Shown here: piece after piece, positions 44,506 through 54,769 of the stretch | Numbering within the stretch: position 1 is the stretch's first letter | Layout: every line of letters begins with the position of its first letter | From: Rutpela maculata | Taxonomy: Eukaryota > Arthropoda > Insecta > Coleoptera > Cerambycidae | Assembly: GCA_936432065.2 (NCBI GenBank) | Contig: OW386285.2 | Coordinates: 170,078,425 to 170,142,424 of the forward strand | Length of the DNA stretch: 64,000 nt | Direction: 5' to 3' | The notes under the pieces: model-generated | Told to the model about the DNA's origin: nothing | Databases searched by the model: none | What the model saw: only the letters and a program-made list of their open reading frames with translations | Program-made: the position numbers and the translations under genes

Positions 44506-45547
44506 AACAGAAACAACAAGAATAAATACGAACTAGCCGCTACCAATTATTATTATTATTCTTACTCTTGGTCCTGCTGCTCCTCACGCGTCTGGCTGGT
44601 CACGTTCCGGTAGATCGACTGACTCTTGTTTTGCGGTTTGGACGGGATCTAGAATAAAATTACCAGAGCTAGAGTGGGGAATGGCCAAATCCAATGCGCC
44701 CCAGTGTTGAAGTGACGTCATGCAATTTTCACCACAACGAATTCGGACTTTGTCATTATTTCCAACTTTCGGTGTTAGAAAATTTCGTTGTTAAACTTAC
44801 TTTATTCTGGACCCTGGTCAGGCACGTCTGCTTGGTGGCAAAGCTCGTGAGGAACTTAACTGCTAGGTTTCAGCTCGACTGGTATCTAGTCCAATATTCC
44901 CCTACTAGTGGAAAGGTGGGAGAGACGGTGCGCGTTAGTATTGAATGACGTAGGCTTACACTTAATAAAATCTCACCAGAAAAGTCTTATTTGTAAAAAA
45001 TATGCCTGAGTCCAGTTTATTTTTCGGTGATATAAAAATTTCTCAACTTACACTCGTAGCTGGTTACGACTGGTGGATCCTCGCACATCTACCTCGCTTC
45101 GCGGCTGGGATGGCACTGAATTTGCAGAGTTCTTGCATCGCTAATGGAAGCCGGCTTGGGTGGGGATTTTAGACGTTGCGCTGTTAATTGAATAGGGCGC
45201 GGAATGAATGATATGAAATATTATAAATTAAAGTCTGCGGTTGTAAATTAAACACATTAAATAATATAATTATAATAAATTGATTGGGTGCCGAAATAAG
45301 CTTTGTTACAGTTGCTTAATTCCTTGGATGTTAGTATTAAAGATATCTATTTGAGTATTTACACTAATATAGTGTGAGAACATCTGGAAGAGTGGTGATT
45401 GCACTAGTACATTTGTTCTGGGGGTAGGAAGCAAAAATGTATCACTGCCTTGAGGCAATACGCGGTACAACATAAAAAAATACTATTGCGGAGATTTTCA
45501 CACTTAATGTGATTGTGAATAATTTTGTACAAAAAAATTATTGATTA
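44506..45547. other. Right part of the 7.3-kb block, no gene recognised
   Basis: GC-richer than the flanks at 44570-45190, with a short (ATT)n at 44549-44562. It could be part of an LTR or leader, but no end motifs are clear. Confidence 0.35.
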
Positions 45548-46160
45548 TTGACTGTTTTCAAAATAGCTTTTTATCAGTTGTATTAAGTAAGCTGGTATGC
45601 CTCTAAGTGACAATGTCTCAACAATAGGGCCCCAGGGCGCTGTGTTCAAGGCATTTTTAACATCTAACGCCACAGCGAGACAGATCTCGCGGTGTCTCCA
45701 GTGACCCGCATTTGCCGAGCGGGCGATGCAGACAACTTTCTGTACCGCGTCTACGGTGGACATTCCCTCGCGGAAGCCTTATTGATGGGCTGACAGGCCA
45801 CCTCTGCAGTCCAGCTCGCTGGTGAGTCGTGTAGCTATGATCCTTTCAAGGAGCTTGGCGGATGTATCAATTAGGCAGATAGGTCTGGGCGCGACTTCTA
45901 TGGCTTACCAGGCTTAGAGATGAGAACCAGTCGTGCTTCCTTCCATTTACATAGGATATTTCCGGATGAAAAGATTTCGTTAAACAAGCCTGCGAAGACT
46001 TCCGTATGGGTGTTAGCAGCCAACTTGACGACCTCCAGGAGTATCCCATCGGGGCCCGGGGCCTTGTTGGGTTTGAGTCTGGAGGCTGTGATGATAATCT
46101 CCTTGTTGGTGACTGGGGGCTGGGGGAGTTTCCATTGTTCTCTATCCCATACTTTGTCTT
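45548..46160 (-). pseudogene. R1-like RT relic, N-terminal half
   Basis: Minus strand reads KPNKAPGPDGILLEVVKLAA, FNEIFSSGNILCKWKEARLV and LISKPGKP, then after a frame change RPICLIDTSAKLLERIIATR, GFREGMSTVDAVQKVVCIAR, EICLAVALDVKNALNTAPW (family DVKNAFN) and YLIQLIKSYFEN, where it is cut by the 38210-45551 block. The continuation is at 38205. One stop and one frameshift show the protein was already dead or has decayed. Confidence 0.85.
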
Positions 46161-47475
46161 ATAGACATTCGGACTCCACCTTTATACTTCCAAATCTCCG
46201 AAACCATTAATTCTACAGAAATTAGAAAAAAACAAAGTAGCTTTCTTATTTTTTGTCTCTAGTATGTTTTCGCTCAGTGTAATACTTTTCGAGTTATTTG
46301 ACGAATATTGTTTTGAAATACCTTTTTTTTTTTAGCCTTTTTCAAGTCGTTATAACTTAAAGACTATCAAAATTTGCAAAGCTCCTTTTCTTCTTAAAAT
46401 TTCATTTTATTTCACCTCCAACGTTTTTAATTATTAAATCTCAACTGTCGCCTGATCAGCATCTACAAAGTGACGTCACGCGAAGCTCCGCCCCATTTGG
46501 TAATTTATTTAAGGGCTTAAATGTCTGAATAAAAACCTAAAAATTTGGAAATTACCTTAAATAGTGTTCCACTTTCGATTTCTAAAATAAAAAAAAATGC
46601 TTACGTAATTTTTATAGGCTTTTACCAAATAACTGATATATGATAACCGATACACGTTAAGTGTACTGTATGAAAAATATGAAGCGATTTTTTCTATTTG
46701 AATTATTAGACAATTAAATATAAACAAAATGATTTCAAGAATGTGATAAATATGTGGATTATAAAATGAAATATTAATATATTTGTCATAAGACTCCGTA
46801 AGTCTAACTCCTTTCGTGCACAGTGTAGAAACAGAATTGTAGAAGACAAGACAGATATAAAATTATAACATCTGAATCTCATATTTTATAGTAATATTGA
46901 ATGAAAAGTAAAAAATGTAGTAATAAATAAAATAATAAATAAATGTTTATTTAATTTTAATATTTAAAAAAGTAATAAGAAATAATATTAATGTTATTAA
47001 TATTAACACAAAATAAATACATTAACAAATTACAGAAAACAACATAACATTCGTCATAATTTGATTTGAATAAAAATGTTTCTTTTTTTAGTTTTTGGTT
47101 TTAATGTAACAGAAAACAAAGCTAAAATACATTCATCGAGAAATGATAGTGGTGGTAAACAAATAAAAACTGGATTTCTGACGATTGAGGTTGTGTTAGA
47201 AAACTAGAAGTCATTAGATCATCGTAGTGACAATTTTAAATTATGAGGACAGTTGTAAATATTCGTGAAAAATTTGGAAACTTTCGGGAATATTCAAATA
47301 TTTTATAGGAAACTTTAATTTTAATCAAAACTTCGTTCCAGAAACTTTTGAAAGTTTCTTTACCCATCTTTGATGATTGTAAAACTTATTGATGACCCTT
47401 TATTATTTAATTTTAAATTTCTAAATTAGCAGTACACATTGTTTTTCATTTTAATCAAATCGAATATACTTTTAG
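46161..47475. other. AT-rich, probable intron sequence
   Basis: No RING finger or other exon recognised upstream of the WWE exon; no repeat family of this window seen here. Confidence 0.45.
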
Positions 47476-47667
47476 GATGGTGGCAATATGATGAACGTAC
47501 TAGTAAAGAATTAGAGTTTTCATATAAAAATGGCGAAAAAACCTGTGAATTGCTTATTGCCGGATTTTTATACATTGTGGACTTAGAGAATATGCTTCAA
47601 CTGAGAAGAAATGATCCATCAAGAAGAAGAAGAATAAAAAGAGATTATGCAACTATACCAAAAAAAG
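47476..47667 (+). CDS. RNF146: Internal exon encoding the WWE domain of an RNF146/Iduna-like E3 ubiquitin ligase
   Basis: The exon follows a T-rich tract and an acceptor (CTTTTAG|GA) and ends at a consensus donor (AAAAAAG|GTAAGT): 192 bases, entered and left within codons. It encodes WWQYDERTSKELEFSYKN, then LLIAGFLYIVDLENMLQ, then the basic RRRRIKRD and IPKKG. These are the hallmarks of the RNF146 WWE domain, which binds iso-ADP-ribose in poly(ADP-ribose) and activates the adjacent RING domain to ubiquitinate PARylated proteins such as tankyrase and axin. The RING exon should lie upstream and the C-terminal exon downstream; neither was found in the window, implying long TE-filled introns. 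The ATG at 47439 is in the intron and is not the start. Intact frame, likely functional. Confidence 0.85.
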
Positions 47668-48655
47668 GTAAGTAAGTAATTCATGTTTTAAGTGCATTTG
47701 CACATTAAAATTGAATTTTAAAATAACATCAATTTAAACTATAAGAGAATGAAATAATATTTAGGTGTTAAGTAAATGAAAACACATTTTATACATGCAA
47801 ATAATTAAAACATAATGTGTAATTTAAATTTATGGACTTTTCTCTGTGGATTTGCAATTTTATATGAGAATGTGCAGTAATATTCTTTTCGGGGAAAAAA
47901 AACACCAGCAAGTAATACAATTGATCTGTGCGGGAGAGCAATACCAGTCGTCCCATCTTCTTAGACAGGAAGCTATTGTAGAGTACTCATATACAGGGCG
48001 ATTCACATAAAGCTCCCCAGGCAGTTTCCGTGGCAACAAAAGAGATATTCAAATTCTGTAAAAGCTAGTCGTTAGATATTCTTGGCGACTTTTTTTTGTC
48101 TTTCAAATGTTGCCAATGACAGTAGCGTATGTGACGTCGCGACGCTGTAAAGATACTTTTCGATGACAGGAACTTTGGAAATAAAATATTATCAAAGTAT
48201 GTTTAATTGACGATTTGCATGAAAGAAAGTTAGGTAAAAAGTGTCATGGCGCACAGTGTAATGGTTTCACTGTAATTCACTGCACATGTTGACCAACTCA
48301 TCTAATTTCCAAACTTTGCAACAATTAAATACCTATAATATAATAATCATAACATTGTTTTCATTATCTTTAATGTTAAACCTACTTCCACTGAATATAA
48401 ATCATCTTTATTAGGTTGTTTCGTAGTCTACAATATTTAAAAAATGTCAAATTATGCAATTATACCAAGTATAATTTTGGTTAACCCTGTATCTTTTTTG
48501 TTAAATATTTAAACTAGTGGTCGTAAGTCTAATATAATAATGTAAAGTCAAGTAGGTTGTGTAGTAATTTATTTTGATGTTATTTTGATGTTTGTTGACA
48601 TACAATCAATTTTAAAAATTTTTTGAATGTGTTGTTAGTTCAAGATAATTGAGAA
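47668..48655. other. Intron sequence with a possible mariner-like 5' end
   Basis: ACAGGGCGATTCACATAAAG at 47995 resembles a transposon terminus and precedes the family H repeat and the transposase start. No other feature. Confidence 0.4.
48075..48215 (+). repeat. Dispersed repeat family H, copy 2
   Basis: Shares TTGTCTTTCAAATGTTGCC, TGTGACGTCGCGA and CGATGACAGGAACTTTGGAA with 25860-25990 in opposite orientation. Confidence 0.7.
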
Positions 48656-48775
48656 ATGGTTGTATACACTAACGAAGACAAATTAAACATTATTTTGGAT
48701 TTATGGAGAATCTAGAAAAAATTCATATGAAGCCAAAAGTTTATTCCAATTTGTGTACTATAAAAATGCAATGAA
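48656..48775 (+). pseudogene. Mariner/Tc1-like (DUF4817-type) transposase, N-terminal relic
   Basis: ATG then VVYTNEDKLNIIL, and after a one-base frame change YGESRKNSYEAKSLFQF. The N-terminal helix-turn-helix of insect DUF4817/IS630-type transposases has this pattern (from memory). The C-terminal part lies at 51290-51602; between them are a family A MITE with a nested element, and AT-rich DNA. Confidence 0.6.
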
Positions 48776-49400
48776 TGACCTGTACACATTCTCTGTCAAT
48801 AATTAAATCATTAACAAATTTTTGCATTTGTATCTTCTAGAAAGCAGTGCTAAATGATACCCATTGAGAATTTGGTGTTTTGAGATTTGATCTAACTTTT
48901 TAAGTTTTTGTAATAATTGGGAAAAACCACATCGTGCATTTTTGAGAACCCTTCATATTTCCTTAATTCAAATTGTTACGTCGTTTTAACTTACACATTG
49001 GACAGGCACTTTTTTGAGATCTTTACAGTAAGGGCACAGAAGACAGGAACTATACAGAAGCGCAAGCAAGCCTTTCTGACGGGACCAAATTTGTTCATGC
49101 CATGATGATAAGGCATATATTTGTCAAAAGCCATATGATAATTTTTGACGTTGTGCGATTGACAGTCTTTGAAACTCTTACACTGTGGTCGGTTATGTGC
49201 CTTTTTCTTCCAATTTTCGACAATTTCTTATTCTAAGTTTATTTATTTATTTGATTTTTGTTTATAATGGGTTCTAAATGGTATAGGAGTTGTGCTTATC
49301 ATCCATGCTCTTCGAAGGTGAAACAAATAAACTTCTTTCTATTTCCCAAAGATCTTGAAAGGTATGTACAAATTATTACTAATTATTAAAAAATCAGTAA
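48776..49400. other. Sequence between transposase halves
   Basis: No gene. ACAGAAGACAGGAACTATAC at 49035-49054 has an inverted partner GTATAGTTCCTGTCTTCTGT at about 51000-51019, marking a pair of inverted pieces around the nested MITEs. Confidence 0.4.
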
Positions 49401-49917
49401 TTGGGCATATGCAATAATAATGTGCATCATATAACTAACATAACCTCAAATTTTAAGTTTTTTCAGGTTTATTCTCATTTTTAATGTTTGTATACTCATT
49501 TCAGCTTGGAGCAATACTAGCTCCAAGCAAATATTTAAAAATTCAGGCTAATAATTTTTCAATAATGTTGGTTAATAAAAATATACTGCTAATTACAGGT
49601 TAGATTTCCAACCTACAAAAAGAGTCCTATTTTATTAGGAGAAAGTATTTAGAACTTCAAAAACGTTACATTGAATGCCCAGGCAGCAAGGTGCCGTCAT
49701 TATGACGTCGTTTTTTCGGCATTAATTACGTCAATTTCACCTTCAGCATGACGTAAAAATGACGTGAAAAAGACGGCACAATGTCACAGCCCAATGACGT
49801 TATACATACGACGCCAATATGACGTATTGGTTAATCAGTGATCATTTTGCGATAAGGGATGCAAACCTCTCATAATATTTTTCCACAATTATTAATAAAG
49901 TTTTTGACGAAAAAAAA

Positions 49918-49995
49918 AAACCGGAATGTGCAGGGATCGAACCGCGGACCTTTTGACTCGCAACCTAACACTTAACTCACTGAACCATTGAACAT
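49918..49995 (-). ncRNA. tRNA-like segment (B-box present), probably a SINE head or tRNA pseudogene
   Basis: Minus strand has ATGGTTCAGTGAGTTAAGTG (A-box-like) and GGTTCGATCCCTGC (perfect B-box) at tRNA spacing, with CGCGG before the B-box. A complete acceptor stem could not be folded by eye. It lies inside the 49678-50391 element. Confidence 0.5.
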
Positions 49996-50128
49996 CTTTA
50001 TTTAAATATATTTAAAAGATGTATATCTAGTTAGAAATAGTAAAACAAAATTATTATTACTATGTGGCAAAAATTGAACTAGTCACTAAATACTTCTATT
50101 TATTTTTATTTTATAATGATTTATTTCA

Positions 50129-50332
50129 CGTCATTTTAATGACGTCAAAATAATGACCTAAAAGAAACGTGTATTTGACGCCTTCATGATGACGTCAGAA
50201 GTACGTATTAAATATCACGTCTCTGGTACGTCATTTATTAATGACGTCAAAATAATGACCTAAAAGAAACGTGTATTTGACGTCTTCATGATGACGTCAG
50301 AACTACGTTATAAATATCATGTCTCTGGTACG
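50129..50332. repeat. 102-bp tandem duplication rich in TGACGTCA
   Basis: GACGTCAAAATAATGACCTA recurs at 50141 and 50243, followed by AAAGAAACGTGTATTTGACG and CATGATGACGTCAGAA in both units. Only a few differences between units. Confidence 0.85.
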
Positions 50333-51044
50333 TACGGCGACGAAAAATCACCTTTAAAAGACGTCATAATGACGTCACCCTGCTACCTGGGTGGAAACCA
50401 AGCTGAAATTTTAACAACAGCTACGAAATATTCATAAATCTTAAGAAACATATATTTTTGAGGTTAGCTGTGCACATGCCCCATTCACGTATTGTTATTT
50501 TAAACATTTTTTTCACTGTACTATTTGATTTGTAATATTCTATTCAACAATATAGCCAATATAGCCAATATAGTTATATACATAATATATGTCTCTTCCA
50601 TTGTATATCTATCTATACATTGTACTACTTTCCATGATAGCATTTTCATATTCTGGTAGCAGATTGAAAAAAAATGCATTGGGTTAAAAGCGCATTATTA
50701 TGATTGAAATACGGGATATAAATATAAAAGTGTACTTCTTTTTTTGAACATTCTGCAATACACTATGACTTGGGCCCCCAACTTCATTAATACCGTATAT
50801 ACGTATTCCTATTCATGTACCTATTTACTAAATATAAAACAAGACAATTTTCCCAGTGTACAGTGTATTGAACCGAAATATTGATGTATTTTTTTGTGTA
50901 CATCATTTCTCTGAGTGTAGTAAGGCATATCACTGTCACTTCGAGGTCACATAAATCAGACACCCGATATCAAAGGTGCCACGGCAAGCTTTCGTTTCTG
51001 TATAGTTCCTGTCTTCTGTGGTAAGGGCAACAGAAAAAAAAATG

Positions 51045-51150
51045 TCTTTGGTTTTCAAGATATTAACTTTAACTTTTGTGTTTTTTATGGACATCATATT
51101 GGATTTTTTGTGTTTTCGATAGTACTTTAAATTTTCTTTTCACAACGATG
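51045..51150 (-). repeat. Inverted partner of 52575-52700 (family J)
   Basis: The minus strand shares AAAGTACTATCGAA(A/T)ACACA, AAATCCAAT, AACACAAAAGTT and TCTTGAAAACCAAAGAC with 52575-52700 (plus). Confidence 0.7.
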
Positions 51151-51289
51151 TATTAAAATATGGCCAAATTAGTTCCCTAATTAAAAACAAACGAAACCAT
51201 TTTTTTATTAGTAGGATATAGTCTAGTGTTTATACCATAACCTAATTTTTCAAATGTCATTATAAAACCTTTATTACAATTATCATGCC

Positions 51290-51602
51290 CTAGGTTTAAA
51301 GCAAGGTCGCAATTGTCCAGCTCATAATCATGATATACTTAACGATTATTTAAAAGAAATATTTCGTGGCAAGATAATTGAAAATGGTGAAGTTTTTCCC
51401 CTTGATTTTTTCATAAAGAACATGAAGTTTATTTATGGGAGGCCCCAGACACAATTGAAATATTGGAAGAAAGAGTGCGGCACACTTTTCAGTTTATAAA
51501 CAGGAATACTTTAACAAGAGTACTAAATGCTGTCCAGATATGCCATGAGAAATCTATTGAGCAAGGTGGTCAGCACACAAAACGTTTTTTTAAAATTTGT
51601 TT
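51290..51602 (+). pseudogene. Mariner/Tc1-like transposase, C-terminal relic
   Basis: Reads NCPAHNHDILNDYLKEIFRG (the PAH motif after the second catalytic Asp; the Asp itself is replaced), KIIENGEVF, PLDFFIKNMKFIYGRP (remnant of SPDLTPLDFF), then in another frame IEILEERVRHTFQFINRNTL, VLNAVQICHEKSIEQGGQH. These are the second-half landmarks of IS630/mariner-like transposases in insects. Deletion of the WPPRSPD segment and a frameshift make it inactive. Confidence 0.7.
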
Positions 51603-51758
51603 TTAGTCATGTTAGGATTATTTGTTTCAGTTTTTCATTTATGTTGGATATTAAAAACATTAGAGCATAATATTGTTAATCATATTTTATTATTTAACTG
51701 TAACATTTTGTATTCGCTGATTTGGAAAGAAATACGGTTCAACAGAGTGAGTATTAGT

Positions 51759-52494
51759 CTCCGATTAAAGAACTTATATCTAGATACATAACAGGCTATC
51801 TTTTCACTATATACCTTATTTGCTCCTAACATAGTCACATTATATGTCCATTAAAATGGATAGATGAACATCACATCCCATAGGCAACAGTGGCGTTGTG
51901 TGTGTAGAAAATGTGTAGAATGGTAAATATTTTCATTAAAATGAATTATTGCAATTCCTGCATTACCGGCTCTTTATATAACGTGATGTAGGCATACGAT
52001 ATTACAGTAAGATAAAACAGTAAGATAAATATGTATTGAAAGGATATTAAAATTTAATTGCTATTTACTTTATAACTGTAAACTGAACTTCATCATGTTA
52101 CGACTATGGAACGATCGATTTTCTTCTTTTCTAAACTGCTTTCTGCAAACGGCACAGCACCTCACTATTTATTTGCACAAAATATATTGTCACTAAACTG
52201 TGTAAATATGAATAGAGAATATTATTTAGGTATTAAGCAAATCACAATTTAAAATAAAATTACTTTTTCACCAGTTTTTGGTCGGAGAACACGAAAAACA
52301 TTTATTGACATTAATGGCCGAACTGTCAACTGCGAGTATGATAATCGAACTGAAACCGATCGTGCACGAGCGGCCGCGAATACGCCGATGGGCCAATCAG
52401 CAACTTATGGGAAGAAGTGCCTTAGAATGGGAGTCTTTCAGCGACAAATAAATCAATGCCATTATGTATCTAGATATAAGTTCTTTAATCGGAG
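51759..52494. mobile_element. MITE family F, copy 2 (8-bp TSD GTATTAGT)
   Basis: Same long inverted ends as copy 1 and closely similar interior. Exact 8-base duplication GTATTAGT at 51751-51758 and 52495-52502. Confidence 0.92.
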
Positions 52495-52574
52495 GTATTA
52501 GTACACTAAACCATAGCCTACCAATAAAAAGTGTTTTTTTTTTAATTTTTAACATATTGTACTACATTGTTGAA

Positions 52575-52700
52575 AGAAAATTAAAAGTACTATCGAATAC
52601 ACAAGAAAATCCAATCCTCCATATAAAAACAAAAGTTGTAGTCAATATCTCGAAAACAAATGACAATTTTTTTCTCTTACACTTTACTGCAAATATCTTA
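52575..52700 (+). repeat. Family J repeat, second copy
   Basis: See 51045-51150. No coding content. Confidence 0.7.
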
Positions 52701-53438
52701 AAGAGCACCCGTACATGTAAAATAACGTAACAATTTAAATTAAGGAAATACGAGTGGTTTTAAAAAATGCACAATGGGCCTTTTCCACGTTTTTTTTTTA
52801 TTGAATATTTGAAAAGTTCTCTTTAAAAAAAACTCACCCGTATTTTTTCTTTTTTGCGAAATTTGCTTCTTTTCTACAGAAAAAATTATTATGTTATATG
52901 AATTTAAAATTGGCAGCAATATTTCTGCACTGATGACGAAACGGACGGAATGACCAATCAGTATACTCTAGCACCCTTGGTAGAGGCTACATATGAGCAG
53001 ATTGTACGTATAAGTGTTTGTCTCTTTCTATCTTTACCGAATTGACAGACATGTCATCAAGATTTATTAGTTCTAGTCTAGTGACGTGTGAAACTACTCC
53101 AGAAACTTTTCTTTGATGCATTTACTATTAAGTTGCCAAAAATGAATGAAATCTAAATCATATGACATTATTCCAAAGTTAAAACCTCTAGTTACTCTAC
53201 TAATATATAATAATACATTTATAGTTACAGGAATTTCATACCTGCTGAATTTATAAAACTAAATAGGTATGTTCAAAAACTAAATAAAAACGTTAAAATA
53301 TGATTCATTTCACTTTTGTAGTATACAAATTACAGTTAATAAATATAAACAACTAGGTTTAAGTGTTTTACTTTCTTTTACATTTATTGAATAATTTTTA
53401 AAATCATTAAATCTAAAGATTTATCAGTAACAGTTATT

Positions 53439-53528
53439 TTATTTAAGTAAACAGAAATTGTCATTCACCATTTCACTGTCAATAATATGGAGATTATCAC
53501 TTGCTGCCTTCTCAAAATCTGTCTCCAT
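53439..53528 (-). CDS. 29-codon ORF in element C copy 2 (function unknown)
   Basis: Counterpart of 15467-15556; begins METDFEKAASDNLHIIDS. Same length and stop. Mostly amino-acid-changing differences argue against an active protein. Confidence 0.3.
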   Translation of the reverse strand: METDFEKAASDNLHIIDSEMVNDNFCLLK

Positions 53529-53960
53529 TTTTTTAATGTCTACACAGTACACACACACACACACACTTTTAAATAATTAATAATAAACACAGTTATGAAG
53601 TCAAAATACTAGATCCGTACGATCACAACGCAAATCATAAATAAGAGAACATCTGTTTATCCTATCTATTTATTTTATTTCCATCATTGTTGCCAAGTTG
53701 GGAGCCGACATGTCGAAAGTGTGTTTCTTCTGTTAATTATTATCATTTCTATTATAGGAAGTGGTATTATTCAATGGAAATTCATTATTTTCAAAAGAGG
53801 AGATAAAATGTAGACATTCTTTAGTGAAATAATTAAAGCATTTCCTCTAACGTTAAACATTCATATACATTAGGCAACATGGAAATAGTCTCATCGGCAG
53901 AGGTTTCCAGACGAGATGTGAAATTCAGAAACATCAAGAAGTTAGGTTAATGTTCGTATA

Positions 53961-54329
53961 CGGCATCTGCATCATAACCTTAAATTTTAAGTTTTTCAAG
54001 TTTATTTTCATTTTTAATGTTTGTATACGTATTTTTAGCTTGGAGCTGTACTGGCTCCAAGAAAATATTTAAAAATTCACGTAAATAATTTTTTGATATT
54101 GTTGATTAATAAAAATAGACTGCTAATTACAGGTTAGACTTCCAACCTACAAAAAGAGTCCTATTTTATTAGGACAAGGTATTTAGAACTTCATAAACAT
54201 TACACTGAACTAGACTTTAGTTGAAAATACGGGAACCAAGCAGAAATTTTAATAATAGCTGGGTAATACTCTTAAATCTTAAGAAACACGTATTTTTGAG
54301 GTTAGCTGTGACGTCACCTGCAAATGCCC
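53961..54329 (-). mobile_element. Mariner-like MITE family A inside element C copy 2
   Basis: Flanked by TA (53959-53960 and 54330-54331). Ends CGGCATCTGCATCATAACCT and, inverted, GGGCATTTGCAGGTGACGTC. Same site in C as 14673-15036. Confidence 0.8.
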
Positions 54330-54769
54330 TATGAATCCAGAAATTGTTTAATTTTGATTGGAGTTCCACCCATGCGTAATTTGAGCGCGTTTACTTGTTT
54401 GAAATATGGAGTAAATTAGACAATATTTTTATTTTTAAAATATTCATTTAAAATTAAAATATACGATATGAAGTGTATATACAATATTTATTAGGTGTTA
54501 ATAAATGATTTATGACAAAATAATCATCAAGTTCCATTACGTGGGAAAGGCCCATTGTAGTTTTTCTGTTATTTTAAGAACTAGAAAAGATCAAATTTAA
54601 AAGCAAAAAAATTATCGAACAATTTCTCTATTTAACCTACTTCTATCATCTTTTATGATAACGGATATAACAATACATGCAGCCCCAATTTGGAACGCAC
54701 TGTGTAATATTAAAATAAATTTGAATGATCCTATGTACTTATTTGTTTCACAATGTTATTTGTAGGGAT

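Larger units (their letters stand above)
38210..45551. mobile_element. 7.3-kb composite insertion splitting the R1-like RT
   Basis: The block is flanked by the 7-base direct repeat CTGTTTT (38203-38209 and 45552-45558), and removing it joins the two RT halves in frame. On its minus strand it ends in a (TAAA)n tail (38210-38230), typical of a retroposed element. It contains the 201-bp tandem array, split by the E1/E2/LTR-like nest. Read on the minus strand, TGGCGCC motifs at 38484-38494 and 38549-38560 could be relics of LTR primer-binding sites (weak). Confidence 0.7.
49678..50391. mobile_element. CCCAGG-ended element with ATGACGTCA motifs, copy 2
   Basis: Ends CCCAGGCAGCAAGGTGCCGT and, inverted, CCCAGGTAGCAGGGTGACGT, both continuing into CATTATGACGTC. 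It contains many ATGACGTCA-like palindromes, a 102-bp tandem duplication (50129-50332) and a tRNA-like segment (49918-49995). Compare copy 1 at 10974-12030. Confidence 0.8.
49401..50483 (-). mobile_element. Mariner-like MITE family A, split by a CCCAGG element
   Basis: Ends TTGGGCATATGCA and GTGCACATGCCCC. The left part 49401-49677 and right part 50392-50483 match other A copies (AACATAACCTCAAATTTTAA, AGGTTAGATTTCCAACCTAC, AAACCAAGCTGAAATTTTAA). About 25 bases of A are missing at the insertion point. Confidence 0.75.
52772..54557 (-). mobile_element. Non-autonomous DNA element C, copy 2
   Basis: Ends CAATGGGCCTTTTCCAC and GTGGGAAAGGCCCATTG. Inverted relative to copy 1 and matching it throughout, including the family A insert (53961-54329) and the 29-codon ORF (53439-53528). 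No clear target duplication. Confidence 0.8.

Noticed and set aside
47439..47475. ATG upstream of the WWE domain as the protein start
   Set aside because: The in-frame codons before 47476 are AT-rich and end in a T-rich tract with AG, which is a splice acceptor; RNF146 proteins have a RING finger before the WWE domain.
49918..49995. Functional tRNA gene
   Set aside because: B-box and A-box are present but no full cloverleaf with a proper anticodon stem could be drawn, and it lies inside a repetitive element.
53551..53566. (AC)n microsatellite as an independent feature
   Set aside because: Its counterpart (GT)n is at 15436-15446 in the other copy of element C, so it is part of that element.
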